64,000 bases of DNA from Eurosta solidaginis (GCF_040869045.1 NC_090323.1:154214426-154278425); one strand, 5' to 3'; counted from the first letter of the stretch, positions 21,716 to 33,706 are shown. Notes: generated by a model from the sequence alone, not told the origin. Numbers and translations: made by a program.

Positions 21716-23334
21716 ATTTTTTGTTTGCTTCCCTGTTGGGCTAAACTCATACTAAGCTGTTTGCTTTGATGGAGTCTTACGGCCGAGAAATGAGAAGACA
21801 ATCCTCTTTACTTCTACGCGTTACAAACTAAAAACAATTACTTAATAAATTGATTAACATATGTTTGTTGGAAATAATTTCCTTTTTTTACGACACTCAG
21901 GACATTCTTGTTCTTTGAAAAGAATCGATTCTTCACTCCCATGGTATATATGTAGCTCTGCAAAAAAGGGTCTTCAAATACGTGAAACTTATTGACAGTA
22001 TTTTCACAGGCCTTTACAAAAATTCTGAGTGACCTTCAATTGACATTTTCCAGATGAGAACACTTAAGTATAATCAGTATGACTTCTCACGCAAAAAACA
22101 AATTGATTGGCATAGCCTTATTAGTTTAGGCTGATTAGTTAAGCCTGATTAGCTAAGCAGATAGGGAACCCAGTAATTGCTGCAGATCCTACCGCTCAAC
22201 TTGTCGCCTGCGGTGATTCCATGGCTAATTGTAGCTTGAGGTTTCGTGCAATTTTATTATCCATGACCACTAAATCATCTCAATTGCGTAGCAAGTTGTT
22301 AAGTCACTGTTAAATTTTTTTGAGATATTCACGGAATTTCAGACAATTATTTACACTTTGCTTATAGCCCAACTAACTAACCGAGCAACCAACTAACCAA
22401 ACAATCAACTGACCAAATACATAAATACCCAAACAACGGGAATGCTGAACGACTGCATGCGGGAAGCAAAGGAAAAATTTTAAGAAAAAATAAAGGAAAA
22501 TGTTAGCCGGTAAAGAATTGCAATTGTTCGCTGATGTGGAAAAATGATATGTGCATGGTTTTGTATGAATGTATGTTTGGGCGAGTGTATGTGAGCTAGT
22601 GAGTTTGAGTATTTCTTCTGAAGGGAATAATGAGCGCTTGCCAAATGCGTGAGTTGGTTCAAAATTCAATTGCCCTGTACCTCAAACACAGTTAGACAGC
22701 CAGGCACATACTTACATGTATAAGTGGGTTCAATTGAAACACTCTAAATACATTCATACGTTCATTTATTTACATGAAAACTTGGAACAGTATACTGTTT
22801 TGGTGAGCTGAGTGCTCGATGGGCGGTAAAATATTGGCCTTCGATTTTCATTTTAGAATAGGGTATATTTAAGACATTTTTCGAATATTTTAAAATTTTT
22901 CATGACTGGTTAATGTGGTGAGTATCTACTGAGCACTATTAGCACTGATACACCGTTTTGACAAAAACGAGCGGCAATGTGTGCTTTGAGATTTGCTAAA
23001 AAAAACTCAATAAGCTAAAAAAATTGATGTGTATACCTATAAATGAGTATGTGGATGCTTTCAAAACCAAATTACAAAATGTCAGTCTACCATTTACGTA
23101 CACATGGGTGTACTTACATACTTCTACATATACTTACACTTTGGTAGCACACAGCGGTTTATCACGTTCCTAGATAAAAGTGATTTGTAAGGTAAATAAC
23201 GATGAAATCTCTATAGACCAAAGCTTCCATATTAATATAAGAACAAACCGTTTGAGAAATTTGAATTCGGTTGAATATTCCGCTCTCCTCATTGGATTTG
23301 AAGCAATTTTCGGTGCTGTGAATGATTGTGATGT
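21716..23334. other. Unassigned AT-rich sequence
   Basis: A low-complexity CTAACCAA-type run at 22370-22420. Otherwise no repeat, RNA gene or credible coding frame. Confidence 0.35.
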
Positions 23335-24390
23335 GGCTGTATAGGGCCGTCGTCAGACTCATACTAACATATGAAGCTATAGCACATTGGCCGGCTAAGG
23401 ATTTGCAATACACTATTAAAAAGATGATGCGCAAAATGTGCTCCCAAACCAGCTACCTCTGGACCTTCAAATACGTGAAACTGCAACTTGCTCGCCACTA
23501 AAGTTTTGTGAGTCTCAGAAAGCTTCCCGGTGTATCTTCGTCATCAGAAATGGACTGCAATGGATGTCTTCTTTGAGCATCTAAAGGTAACGCTATCAGT
23601 CTGTCTTCTCAACTGTGCTATTATCTTCACAGCGGAAGTTCCGAATAAAGAGAAGACGTGTACTCTCCTGTCGAAGGATTCAGTGAGTGGGCGCAAGGAG
23701 TCAGCATCTATAAGAGGTTGGTTCAAGCCGCAGTTAACTTCGCAAACATTACCCTTTTATGGGTACCGGGTACAGGAACATTGAGGGCAAAAAGAAGGCA
23801 AATGAACTTGCAATGGCAGAGGCCCTTCTTGATATTGCGGAGGCAGTTGAGATGCATCATCCACTTACATCAATCAAAAGAAACATACATGGCACATACA
23901 AGGAGTTAGCAGTCTCCAACTGGTACTGCCCGAACACTTACAAGATAAACGAGCAAACTTGACCAAATTACTATAGTAGCAGAACAGAGAACCTACTAAA
24001 TAGGTCAAAGAAAAGATCTTTAGGATCGCTGCCACAATCACGGGACACTGGATGCTTGGTCTGTATGCTGAGAGAATGGGGTTCCCTTTTAACGGCGTTT
24101 GCAGGAGCTGCTGCGAGGAAGGCAGCGAAGAAACAGTTGCGCACTACCAGTACGAATGCCCAGTTCTAGCTCATACTAGGTTTATAACTATGGAAAGTTC
24201 TTCACGAAGTAGCTAAATTCCCTATAAAAGATTACAGCAGGTGCGTTGTCTGCACCAATTGGTTTGAACGGACCACCGACTAGCCATACTAAATTAGCAG
24301 AAATTGGTTCTGGGATAATTTGCATCAAATTGGCGCCCCTTTATCTACTTGGGCCTGGTCTTTGGTATTCGGGCGGCACGGCAACCAACC
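23335..24390 (+). pseudogene. LINE ORF2 3' fragment (end of RT, RNase H, zinc knuckle)
   Basis: Plus strand, many frameshifts. LYRAVVRLILTYEAIAHW (about 23338) matches the thumb region of I/R1/LOA-group reverse transcriptases. Further on LLWVPGT.., NIEG, KKANELAMAEA (about 23750-23830) is the last RNase H motif. GHWMLGLYAERMGFPFNGVC and CPVLAHTRF (about 24040-24180) are the C-terminal cysteine region. It is the same LINE family as 49755-51005. Confidence 0.75.
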
Positions 24391-24420
24391 AACCAACTAC
24401 CATGCCTTTTTAATATTGTT

Positions 24421-24978
24421 ATACCTTTCATGGAAATGAATTGGTATATTAAGTTTGATTTGATTTTCGAAATCTGTAAATCCTTAAGGAAAACATATAG
24501 ACCTAAATGATCTGGATGACAAGCGGAGTTTATTTAGCCATATCCGCCTGTCCGCCTCTCTGTTTGAACGCAGAATAGTCCATAAATTTTTGAAATATTT
24601 TGTTAAAGTTTGATTAGTGGGTGTGCGATTAATTATTTGGATTGTACTAGTATAGCATGTATCATTACACAACTATGTATGCCTATATGCAAGCAACTAT
24701 TGAAATTTCAAGCGTTTAGCTGCTCAAATGACGAAGGAATTACGAAAGAAGAAATTACAACCGACTTTTCAAATAAGAGGACTTTCGTAAGTTCTTCCTC
24801 ATTTAAGCAGCTAAACGCTTGAAATTTCAATAGATGCTTGCATATATGCATACATAGTTGTGTAAAAAAACCGTCAAGATCGGTTGTATATATAATAAAT
24901 ACATATCTGTTTGCTCTGATTAAAATTTTTTTTTCAAATTTCATCAGTTTATTCCTTAGCTGCATTCATGAAAGGTAT
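24421..24978. mobile_element. Inverted-repeat (foldback) element with ATACCTTTCATG ends
   Basis: Left end ATACCTTTCATGG and right end CATGAAAGGTAT are inverted repeats. Inside, 24667-24863 is a nearly perfect palindrome with arms of about 75 bases. The arms start ACACAACTATGTATGC and meet around an unpaired centre near 24765. No coding capacity. No target duplication found. Confidence 0.65.
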
Positions 24979-25029
24979 GAGGTCTTCGGAACAGCCCCGC
25001 CCGGTGCCGCAAGGATCAAATTGTATTTG

Positions 25030-25200
25030 TAGTCCGATGTGGCCCATATTTGGAACGCATAAATATTACATATATGAATAGACAGCGAAATATGAAAAAA
25101 TCGCCGTCAGGTGACGCAATTATTGAGATATTCAAAAAATTGTATATGGGGTCCGATTTGGCTCATATTTGGAAAACATATATGACTTACAGAAACAGAA
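25030..25200. repeat. Two diverged tandem units with CCGAT-TGG-CATATTTGGA
   Basis: GTCCGATGTGGCCCATATTTGGAA.. recurs about 118 bases later as GTCCGATTTGGCTCATATTTGGAA. Between them is CCGTCAGGTGACGCAATTATTGAGATAT, which resembles the AGGTGGCGC box and GAGATAT block of the 156-bp array at 31705-32860. Possibly a distant relative. Confidence 0.4.
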
Positions 25201-25234
25201 AATACTTTAGTAAATAAAATAAATAAAAAAAATG

Positions 25235-25670
25235 TTTAGTTAAACGGTTTTATTGAAAGCAATACTTACATTAGGTTACAATAATACTAAAAGCTAGAAA
25301 ATAATTAGGTAGGTCCTAGCAACTAGCCATCACACTCCTCATCAATCATAGGGGGTTGATCAGAATAATAAATAAAAACGTGGGCCGCTTCAAATTTCTA
25401 TTGATAGTCAACCGCTTACACCTTTATAAATGATGTTTTCATACACGCATAAGTAAGATCAACTGAACCTTAATTAGGTTATGCTACGCTTCACGTTTTT
25501 AGAAATTTCACGCTCCCAACGCTTTTATTTATTTTTCGGATCAACGCTCTAGATTGATGAGGAGTGTGATGACTAGTAGCTAGGACCTACCTAATTATTT
25601 TCCATCTTTTAGTATTATTACTACGTAATGTAAGTATGATTTTCAATAAAACCGTTTAACTTATAAATTT
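25235..25670. repeat. Inverted repeat with about 118-base arms
   Basis: The left arm starts TTAAACGGTTTTATTGAAAG and runs to ACTCCTCATCAATC (about 25352). The right arm is its reverse (GATTGATGAGGAGTGTGATG at about 25552 to CAATAAAACCGTTTAA at about 25661). The spacer is about 200 bases. Each arm contains AATAAA facing outwards. No protein code. Probably a foldback element or two head-to-head element ends. Confidence 0.75.
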
Positions 25671-26863
25671 TTTTTTTAATTATTTTATGTTCCATTTACC
25701 TTCTGTAATAACTTAGCGGGATATATATGCGACAAGTTTTTCCATTTATTTTATTTTGTCTAATTTAAATTTATATTAGTTTACTCAATTGTATATTATT
25801 TTACTTTATTTTATACATTTTTTTTAAATTTTATTTTCTATTATTTTAATTTATTTTGTTTTATTTTAATTTATTTTACTTTGTTTTTTGAATTACTTAA
25901 TTTGTTTACACTTTATCATTTTATATAAAATTATTTAAAAAAAGTTTTCAAACACATTAAAACAAACTTAACATTAAAAGGAAACTAATTTCAATTTAAA
26001 ATTAAATACCTAACAATGTGCTTTGTTTTGTGCGTAAATCTATTCGTGCACTAGCATGCATAAAATTTCTATAAATTCTCAGAGACCTAAGATTCAGAGA
26101 CCAGACATCAATTCATATGTAGATGACGTGTTTGTCTGGAGTTGCTGTGTGATTTCGCTCATATCAACCCAACCGTGTAGCATGTTCAGTGTAATGACTA
26201 CACTTTTTCAACATTATCTGGTACTCCCTACAGTATACCAATACTTACTACATAAATGGTCTTACTCCGCTCCTTTTAGTTAAGCCCTTCACAAAACTTT
26301 TAATGCCAAAGTCGAACAAAAATTTACCAATTTGGTAGGAAAATTATTTCTATGACAATTTGATAGCTTTTTACGGAAGACGATTTTGATTGAAAAACAG
26401 CCGTTTTTACGAACTCAATACCCAAAACCACACACGATGCGTGGGTGCAAACATGCATTTCTCGCTTTGCGGTTCGTTGTTGCGTGGATCGTGCAGTGCT
26501 TTCAAATTATTTCAAATTTGAGGCTCCCCTAGCTGCACATAACTTTATTTTTCTTTAACTCCCCTTTTCTAAAAAACATATACAAAAACACGTTCATACG
26601 AGCATTTAATGTGTGCGAATTTAGCATTGCTTTTGTGTGTGGAAAGAGCTTAGCAAAATTGCAGCTTTTGTGAGCGAAAAAAAAAACTTTTTAATTTCGA
26701 ACCAGCATTTTTTGAATTTTCCATCCTTCTACAATTCAGGAATTTTCTTATTAAACTTTTTTAAGTATCTTTTGTTTTTTTGTTAAAGAATTTCTTCGTC
26801 ACATGTTTGTGAGTTTTTTGTTGTTTTCGTTTGGCGACTCAGACTTGCTATGGCTGTGGTAGG
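25671..26863. other. AT-rich and unassigned sequence
   Basis: 25740-25920 is an imperfect (TTTTA)n tract. 25920-26863 has no recognisable gene or repeat. Confidence 0.4.
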
Positions 26864-26870
26864 TGCTTTT

Positions 26871-29800
26871 TATACTCAGTTGAGCAGAGCTCACAGAGTA
26901 TATTAAGTTTGATTGGATAACGGTTGGTTGTACATATATAAAGGAATCGAGGTAGATATAGACTTCTAAATATCAAAATAATCAGGATCGAAAAAAAAAT
27001 TTGGTTGAGCCATGTCCGTCCGTCCGTCCGTCCGTCCGCCCGTTAACACGATAACTTGAGTAAAAATGAGATATCTTGATGAAATTTGGTATGTAGATTC
27101 CTGAGCACTCATCTCAGATCGCTATTTAAAATGAACGATATCGGACTATAACCACGCCCACTTTTTCGATATCGAAAATTTCGAAAAACCGAAAAAGTGC
27201 GATAATTCATTACAAATGACAGATAAAGCGACAAAACTTGGTAGATGAGTTAAACTTATGACGCAGAATAGAAAGTTAGTAAAATTTTGGACAATGGGCG
27301 TGGCACCGCCCACTTTTAAAAGAAGGTAATTTAGAAGTTTTGCAAGCTGTAATTTGGCAGTCGTTGAAGATATCATGATGAACTTTGGCAGGAACGTTAC
27401 TGCTATTACTATATGTACGCTTAATAAAAATTAGCAAAATCGGAGAAGGACCACGCCTACTTAAAAAAAAAAAAATATTTTTAAAGTAAAATTTTAACAA
27501 AAAATTTAATATCTTTACAGTATATAAGTAAATTATGTCAACATTCAACTCCAGTAATGATATGGTGCAACAAAATACAAAAATAAAAGAAAATTTCAAA
27601 ATGGGCGTGGCTCCGCCCTTTTTCATTTAATTTGTCTAGGATACTTTTAACGCCATAATTCGAACAAAAATTAACCAATCCTTTTGAAATTTGGTAGGGG
27701 CATAGATTTTATGACGTTAACTGTTTTCTGTGAAAATGGGCGAAATCGGTTGATGCCACGCCCAGTTTTTATACACAGTCGTCCGTCTGTCCTTCCGCTT
27801 GGCCGTTAACACGATAACTTGAGCAAAAATCGGCATATCTTTAATGAACTTAGTTCACGTGCTTACTTGAACTCACTTTATCTTGGTATGAAAAATGAAC
27901 GAAATCCGACTATGACCACGCCCACTTTTTCGATATCGAAAATTACGAAAAATGAAAAAAATGCCATAATTCTATACCAAATACGAAAAAAGGGATGAAA
28001 CATGGTAAGGTAATTGGATTGTTTTATTGACGCGAAATATAACTTTAGAAAAAACTTTATAAAATGGTTGTGACACCTACCATATTAAGTAGAAGAAAAT
28101 GAAAAAAGTTCTGCAGGGCGAAATAAAAAACCCTTAAAATCTTGGCAGGTACTACATATATAAATAAATTAGCGGTATCCAACAGATGATGTTCTGGGTC
28201 ACCCTGGCCCACATTTTGGTCGATATCTGGAAAATGCCTTCACATATACAACTACCACCACTCCCTTTTAAAACTCTCATTAATACCTTTAATTTGATAC
28301 CCATATCTTACAAACTTATTCTAGAGTCACCCCTGGTCCACCTTTATGGCGATATCTCGAAAAGGCGAACACCTATAGAACGAAGGCCCACTCCCTTTTA
28401 AAAATACTCATTAACACCTTCCATTTGATACCCATATCCTACAAACAAAGTCTAGAGTCACCCCTGGTCCACCTTTATTGCGATACTTCGAAAAGGCGTA
28501 CACCTATAGAACTAAGGCCCACTTCCTTTTAAAATACTCATTAACACCTTTCTTTTGATACCCATATTGTACAAACAAATTCTAGGGTCACCCCTGGTCC
28601 ACCTTTATGGCGATATCTCGAAACGGCGTCCAACTATGGAACTAAGGCCCACTCCCTTTTAAAATACTCATTAACACCTTTCATTTGATACCCATATCGT
28701 ACAAACATATTCTAAAGTCACCCCTGGTCCACTTTTATGGCGATATCTCGAAAAGGCGAACACCTATAGAACGAAGGCCCACTCCCTTTTAAAAATACTC
28801 ATTAACACCTTCCATTTGATACCCATATCCTACAAACAAAGTCTAGAGTCACCCCTGGTCCACCTTTATTGCGATACTTCGAAAAGGCGTACACCTATAG
28901 AACTAAGGCCCACTTCCTTTTAAAATACTCATTAACACCTTTCTTTTGATACCCATATTGTACAAACAAATTCTAGGGTCACCCCTGGTCCACCTTTATG
29001 GCGATATCTCGAAACGGCGTCCACCTATGGAACTAAGGATTACTCCCTTTTAAAATACTCATTAACACCTTTCTTTTGATACCCATATTGTACAAACAAA
29101 TTCTCGGGTCACCCCTGGTCCACCTTTATGGCGATATCTCGAAACGGCGCCCACCTATGGAAATAAGGATTACTCCCTTTTAAAATACTCATTAACACCT
29201 TTCATTTGATACCCATATCGTACAAACGCATTCTAGAGTCACCCCTGGTCCATCTTTATGGCGATATCTCGAAAAGGCGACCACCTATACAACAACCACC
29301 ACTCCCTTTTAAAACCCTCCTTAATACCTTTAATTTGATACCCATATCGTACAAACACATTCTAGAGTCACCCCTGGTCCACCTTTATGGCGATATTTCG
29401 AAACGGCATCCACCTATAGAACTAAGGCCCACTCCCTTTTAAAATACTCATTAACACCATTCGTTTGATGCCCATATTGAACAAACAAATTCTAAGGTCA
29501 CCCCTGGTCCACCTTTATGAAGATATCTCGAAACGGCGTCCACCTATGGAACTAAGGATTACTCCCTTTTAAAATACTCATTAACACCTTTCATTTGATA
29601 CCCATATCGTACAAACGCATTCTAGAGTCACCCCTAGTCCACCTTTATGGCGATATCTCGAAAAGGCGACCACCTATACAACAACCACCACTCCCTTTTA
29701 AAACCCTCATTAATACCTATAATTTGATACCCATATCGTACAAACACATTCTAGAGTCACCCCTGGTCCACCTTTGTGGCGATATCTCGAAACGGCGTCC

Positions 29801-30126
29801 ACCTATGGAACTAAGGATTACTCCCTTTTAAAATACTCATTAACACCTTTCATTTGATACCCATATCGTACAAACGCATTCTAGAGTCAACCCTGATCCA
29901 CCTTTATGGCTATATCCCTAAATGGCGTCCACCTATAGAACTATGGCCAACTCCCTCATAAAATACTCTTTAATGCCTTTCATTTGATACACATGTCATA
30001 CAAACATATTCCAGGTTTTCCCTCGGTTCATTTTCCTACATGGTTATTTTCCCTTATGTTGTCACCATAGCTCTCAACTGAGTATGTAATGTTCGGTTAC
30101 ACCCGAACTTAACCTTCATTACTTGT
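26871..30126 (-). mobile_element. Family A repeat element, copy 2 (full length)
   Basis: 3,256 bp flanked by TGCTTTT (26864-26870 and 30127-30133), a 7-bp target duplication. Read on the minus strand, the 5' end is ACAAGTAATGAAGG followed by a short hairpin GTTCGG-GTGTAA-CCGAAC. The 3' end is CTCAACTGAGTATA. Near both ends lies an inverted block, TACTCAGTTGAG against CTCAACTGAGTA. The 5' half is a tandem array (28190-30000) and the 3' half is the family body with GGGCGTGG boxes. No protein code. All five copies are followed by AAAA, so the exact boundary or a target preference is uncertain. Confidence 0.8.
28190..30010 (-). repeat. Tandem array, 130-bp unit, about 14 copies, in family A copy 2
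   Basis: The marker TTTGATACCCATAT recurs every 129-131 bases (GATACC at 28296, 28427, 28557, 28687, 28818, 28948, 29078, 29208, 29337, 29467, 29597, 29726, 29856; a variant at 29986). Three-unit blocks are duplicated: 28296-28686 resembles 28687-29077, and 29208-29596 resembles 29597-29985. The array expanded in multi-unit steps. Confidence 0.95.
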
Positions 30127-30191
30127 TGCTTTTAAATTTGGCAAGATGTTTTATGTATACACAAATGTACACGTATTTAGTTCAGTACTAA

Positions 30192-30452
30192 AATGGCTCA
30201 ACTATATGGTTGGCTCATCTCACCAGCTGATTTTATTTTTTTCATTTCCCTGGAGTAGGGATTGTCAGAAGGAAATGGCAAACTTAAAATGAAATCAACG
30301 AATTTACAACATTTGCTTACTACTTACAAATGCTGCTAAATTTTATGTTTTCATTCCATTCCATTCGTCTAACACCAACACGATGATTTTGGCAATGTGA
30401 ACAAAGGTATGTTGTAGCTGTAGAGATGAGCCAACCATATAGTTGAGCCATT
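30192..30452. mobile_element. 261-bp MITE with 30-bp perfect inverted ends
   Basis: The left 30 bases start AATGGCTCAACTATATGG and match the reverse complement of the right 30 bases without mismatch. Flanks AGTACTA (30184-30190) and AGTGCTA (30453-30459) suggest a 7-8-bp target duplication with one change. No coding capacity. The superfamily is not determined. Confidence 0.8.
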
Positions 30453-30459
30453 AGTGCTA

Positions 30460-31704
30460 CCAACTCAAAAGTGGTTAGCTGTCAAAAAATCTACTACAGA
30501 AAACGAAACGAACAGAACTGCTATACGGATCAGAAAATGAACCAGATAGATATCAAGATCACAACGTTGTTGTTGCATTTGCATGTTAAATTTCTATCCG
30601 TATCTGGTTCACGCACCAATGGAACGCAATATATATTACAAAATGGGGTCGCATTTGACAATACTCGCCTGCTGGTTTGAATAGTTAAGCATGTTTGATG
30701 ACTTCTTCAGCCCCATTTTGGTGGTGTTAGTACTGGAAAACGAGTTATGTTTATGTTTATGTACGCTTTTGTTGAACTGCCGTCTAGATTTTTCAACCGA
30801 GGTATGCGTTATGTATTGTCGGCAGAAAGCGATCACCCATTTCTTCGCATCACATGTGGTGAATCCGCTCAGCGAAAGGAGTTCGTTTCAGCGAAAGGAG
30901 GCAGGTTGTAGTACACTAGGGTTGCCATCTAATGCAGTAAATTCAGCTTTCCCTGTTCCTTACTAGCTAAAAGAATTTCATTTCACACGCTTTGAGCTTC
31001 TCTCGTATATTTATGCCACCAACATATCTCCCATGTTGTCTGCTACAGTATGGAATGCCACAATACGTGATGGGCATTTCAAACGCTTGGTACTATGAGA
31101 TTTTTGATAGTGTGTAGAGCACAAATGTCAGGGCAATAGCCACTGGAGCAGCAGATACCAGAGAGATGTAGATGCTTAAGATTTCAAAATTTGCATCGCC
31201 TGGAGGGACGGCCGCTTGGCGGCACGGTGCAACAAGAACACCGTTCGGGGATGCCTTTCAACAGGCATACCTGCAGCTGGCATCTTCCAAGCCCCCTAAC
31301 CCGCTGGGGGTCGCTTTAAATTTCTATAACCATGTTGAATTAATAATTACCTTTAACGTTTTTCGATCATTGCCATATACAGTTACTTGGCTTTTTTCAA
31401 AGACAATAGTGCACATTGGAAACCAACTTGAAGCTAGTTCGCAGTAGCTTTTTTTCCTGCTGGGTACGTTCAAGCAAAAAAATCGTTATTCCTCCATAGA
31501 ATAATTGAGTTTTGTAAAATTTGTTATATATATTTTGGTTAAACAACAATGAAAAGAGTTCTGTAAGCACATTCCAATATGCATCACAAGTTTATGACTG
31601 TAGCAACATAAAATCTATTTTTTTTTATTTTACCTTTATATTAAGTCGCTTTCATGTTTGTCCCCTCATTTCCATACGAATTTTTGACCCACGGAAAAAT
31701 CTTT
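30460..31704. other. Unassigned sequence
   Basis: No conserved repeat or coding frame that I recognise. A short GC-rich patch at 31195-31315 stands out in composition, but its translations carry no known motif. Confidence 0.35.
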
Positions 31705-32860
31705 TTCGGTAACTTCCCGTTGAGCTAGACACTTGATACTTAGAACATAGTTCAGATCTGAGAGACATTACAATGCTAGTGAAAAAAATCCGCTAGGTGG
31801 CGCACGGATTGAGATATACAGAAAATTTATTTTAAAATGGAAATTTTGCGATCGACTTTTAACTAACTTCTCGGTGATCCAGAGACTTGAAACTTAGCAC
31901 ATAGTTTGCGAGTCGATGGCACTACAATTGGTGGAAAACAAAATGCCGCCAGGTTGCAGACGAATCGAGATAAACGAAAATCCCTGAAAAAATGCAGGGA
32001 ATCTTGCAATCGATTTTTCAGTAACTTCCCGGTGAGCTGGAGATATGAAACTTGAGCCGTAGGTCAGAAGACGGTGACAATGCAATGTTTTATCAAAAAA
32101 ATTCTGCTAGGTGGCGCATGGATAGAGATATTAGGAAAATTAATTTTAATTTGGGAATATTTCTATCCATTTTTAATTAACTTCCCGGTTACCTAGAGAC
32201 TTGCAACTTTGCACGTGTTTCGAAACCCGGTGACAATACAATTTACAGATAACAAAATTCCGCTAGGTGGCGCGCTAAGTGAGATAACTACAAATCCTTC
32301 AAAAACGAGGGGAATCTTGCAATCGATTTTTGAGTAACTTGCCGGTGAGCTGCAGATATGAAACTGGAGCCGTAAGTCAGAACCCGGTGACAATGCAATA
32401 TTTTATCAAAAAAATTCCGTTAGGTGCCGCATGGATCGAGATATTAGGAAAATTAATTTTAATTTGGGAATCTTTCAATCCGTTTTTAACAAATTTCCGG
32501 TTACCTAGAGACTTGTAACTTTGCACGTGGTTCGAAACCCGGTGACAATACAATTTATAGAAAACAAAGTTCCGCTAGGTGGCGTGCTAATTGAGATAAC
32601 TACAAATCCCTGAAAAACGGGGGGAATCTTGCGATCGATTTTGAAGTAACATCCCGATGAGCTACAGACATGAAACTTGGGCCGTTAGTCAGAACCCGGT
32701 GACAATGCAATATTTTATCAGAAAAATTCCGCTAGGTGGCGCATGGATCAAACTAGTTTTAAATTGGGAATATTGCAATCGATTTTCAACTAACTTCCTG
32801 TATATCTAGAGACTTGAAACCTGAAATATAGTTTAAAACTCGGTGACAGTGCAATGATTG
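31705..32860. repeat. Tandem array, 156-bp unit, about 8 copies, with AGGTGGCGC boxes
   Basis: AACTTCCCG-type markers begin near 31711, 31865, 32023, 32180, 32336, 32491, 32648 and 32793, about 156 bp apart (the last step is shorter). Units alternate: those near 32023, 32336 and 32648 share GTGAGCT-GAGATATGAAACT, while those near 32180 and 32491 share GTTACCTAGAGACTTG, giving a dimer of about 312 bp. Most units hold CCGCTAGGTGGCGC followed by a GAGATA block. Exact AGGTGGCGC occurs at 31795, 32109, 32265 and 32734. A further piece is at 46735-46990 and 48431-48515. Confidence 0.9.
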
Positions 32861-33298
32861 ATCAAAAAATTTGAGCTACGTAACGCACAAGTCGAACTAT
32901 TTAGAAGATTAGGCCATACCTTCATGGCTAGCCTCCTGAGTGTTGTAGGCATTGTAGAATTCCACCTCGTTGAAGGCCCATCTCAATACACGTCCTTGCA
33001 TACTTTCAGGCGTACGCGACTTTCACCGCGATTTTTTTAGACTTTCAGGTGTATGCGAATTTCACCACGATTTTCAGCTGTGCAAATTAAGTAGTTGACA
33101 AATGAGGTGGGATTCTCTTGTTATGATGCGAGGTGGAATTCTGTTGTTTTCGCCAGTGTTGTCAGCGAAAATTCCACTAATTCTCTTAAATCTTGCTATT
33201 TTGAACAAATAAATAAAGATAAGAATTTTCACTTAGGAATTACTTAAATTACTAATCAAAGTTGCAATTGCCTTTTTGTAGGCAGTACTAAAAAATTT
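32861..33298. other. Unassigned sequence
   Basis: A direct repeat ACTTTCAGG(C/T)GTA(C/T)GCGA.TTTCACC is present twice (about 33003 and 33042). Nothing else can be assigned. Confidence 0.4.
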
Positions 33299-33706
33299 AA
33301 AATAAAAAGATGATACAAAAATTTTAAGGACTAACTTTATATAAATGGACCAAAAAATAGAAGGCAATTTTTCCTTTAATACAGTTATAGTTTTGTTGAA
33401 TTTTGACTAAAAAACTTTAACAATAGCTCTTGTAAAAAATTTTGGATTTAAAATTATAAAGGTAGAGCGCGTGTTTAAATTTTAAATAATCAATTAGTTA
33501 ATCCCAAGTACATGGTTTGCCTTAAATTGAAAGATTCCACCTTTATAGTTTTAAGTCCCAAAAGTCTTTTACAAGAGCTATTGTTAAAGTTTTTTAGTCA
33601 AAATTCAACAAAAATATAACTGTATTAAAGGAAAAATTGCCTTCTATTTTTTGGTCCATTTATATAAAGGTAGTCCTTAAAATTTTTTTATCATCTTTTT
33701 ATTTAA
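33299..33706. mobile_element. Foldback element, copy 1
   Basis: Two arms of about 130 bases (33299-33432 and 33576-33706) are reverse complements with few mismatches. They include TTTTAAGGACTAACTTTATA and TAGAAGGCAATTTTTCCTTT. The centre is about 140 bases. The outer end AATTTTAAG-ACT--CTTTATATAAATGGAC is shared with the foldback at 48530-48872, so they form one family. No coding capacity. Confidence 0.8.

Noticed and set aside
27006..27045. (CCGT)n microsatellite as an independent feature
   Set aside because: It is part of the conserved body of family A. The same run appears at 1323, 43041 and 53795.
29206..29831. Repeated open frames (MIPISYKRILESPLVHLYGD)
   Set aside because: They are translations of the 130-bp tandem unit. 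Units have variable length (129-131), so the frame is not maintained.
28190..30010. Regular direct repeats suggesting a CRISPR-like array
   Set aside because: Units are contiguous 130-bp tandem repeats without unique spacers, in a eukaryotic transposon context.
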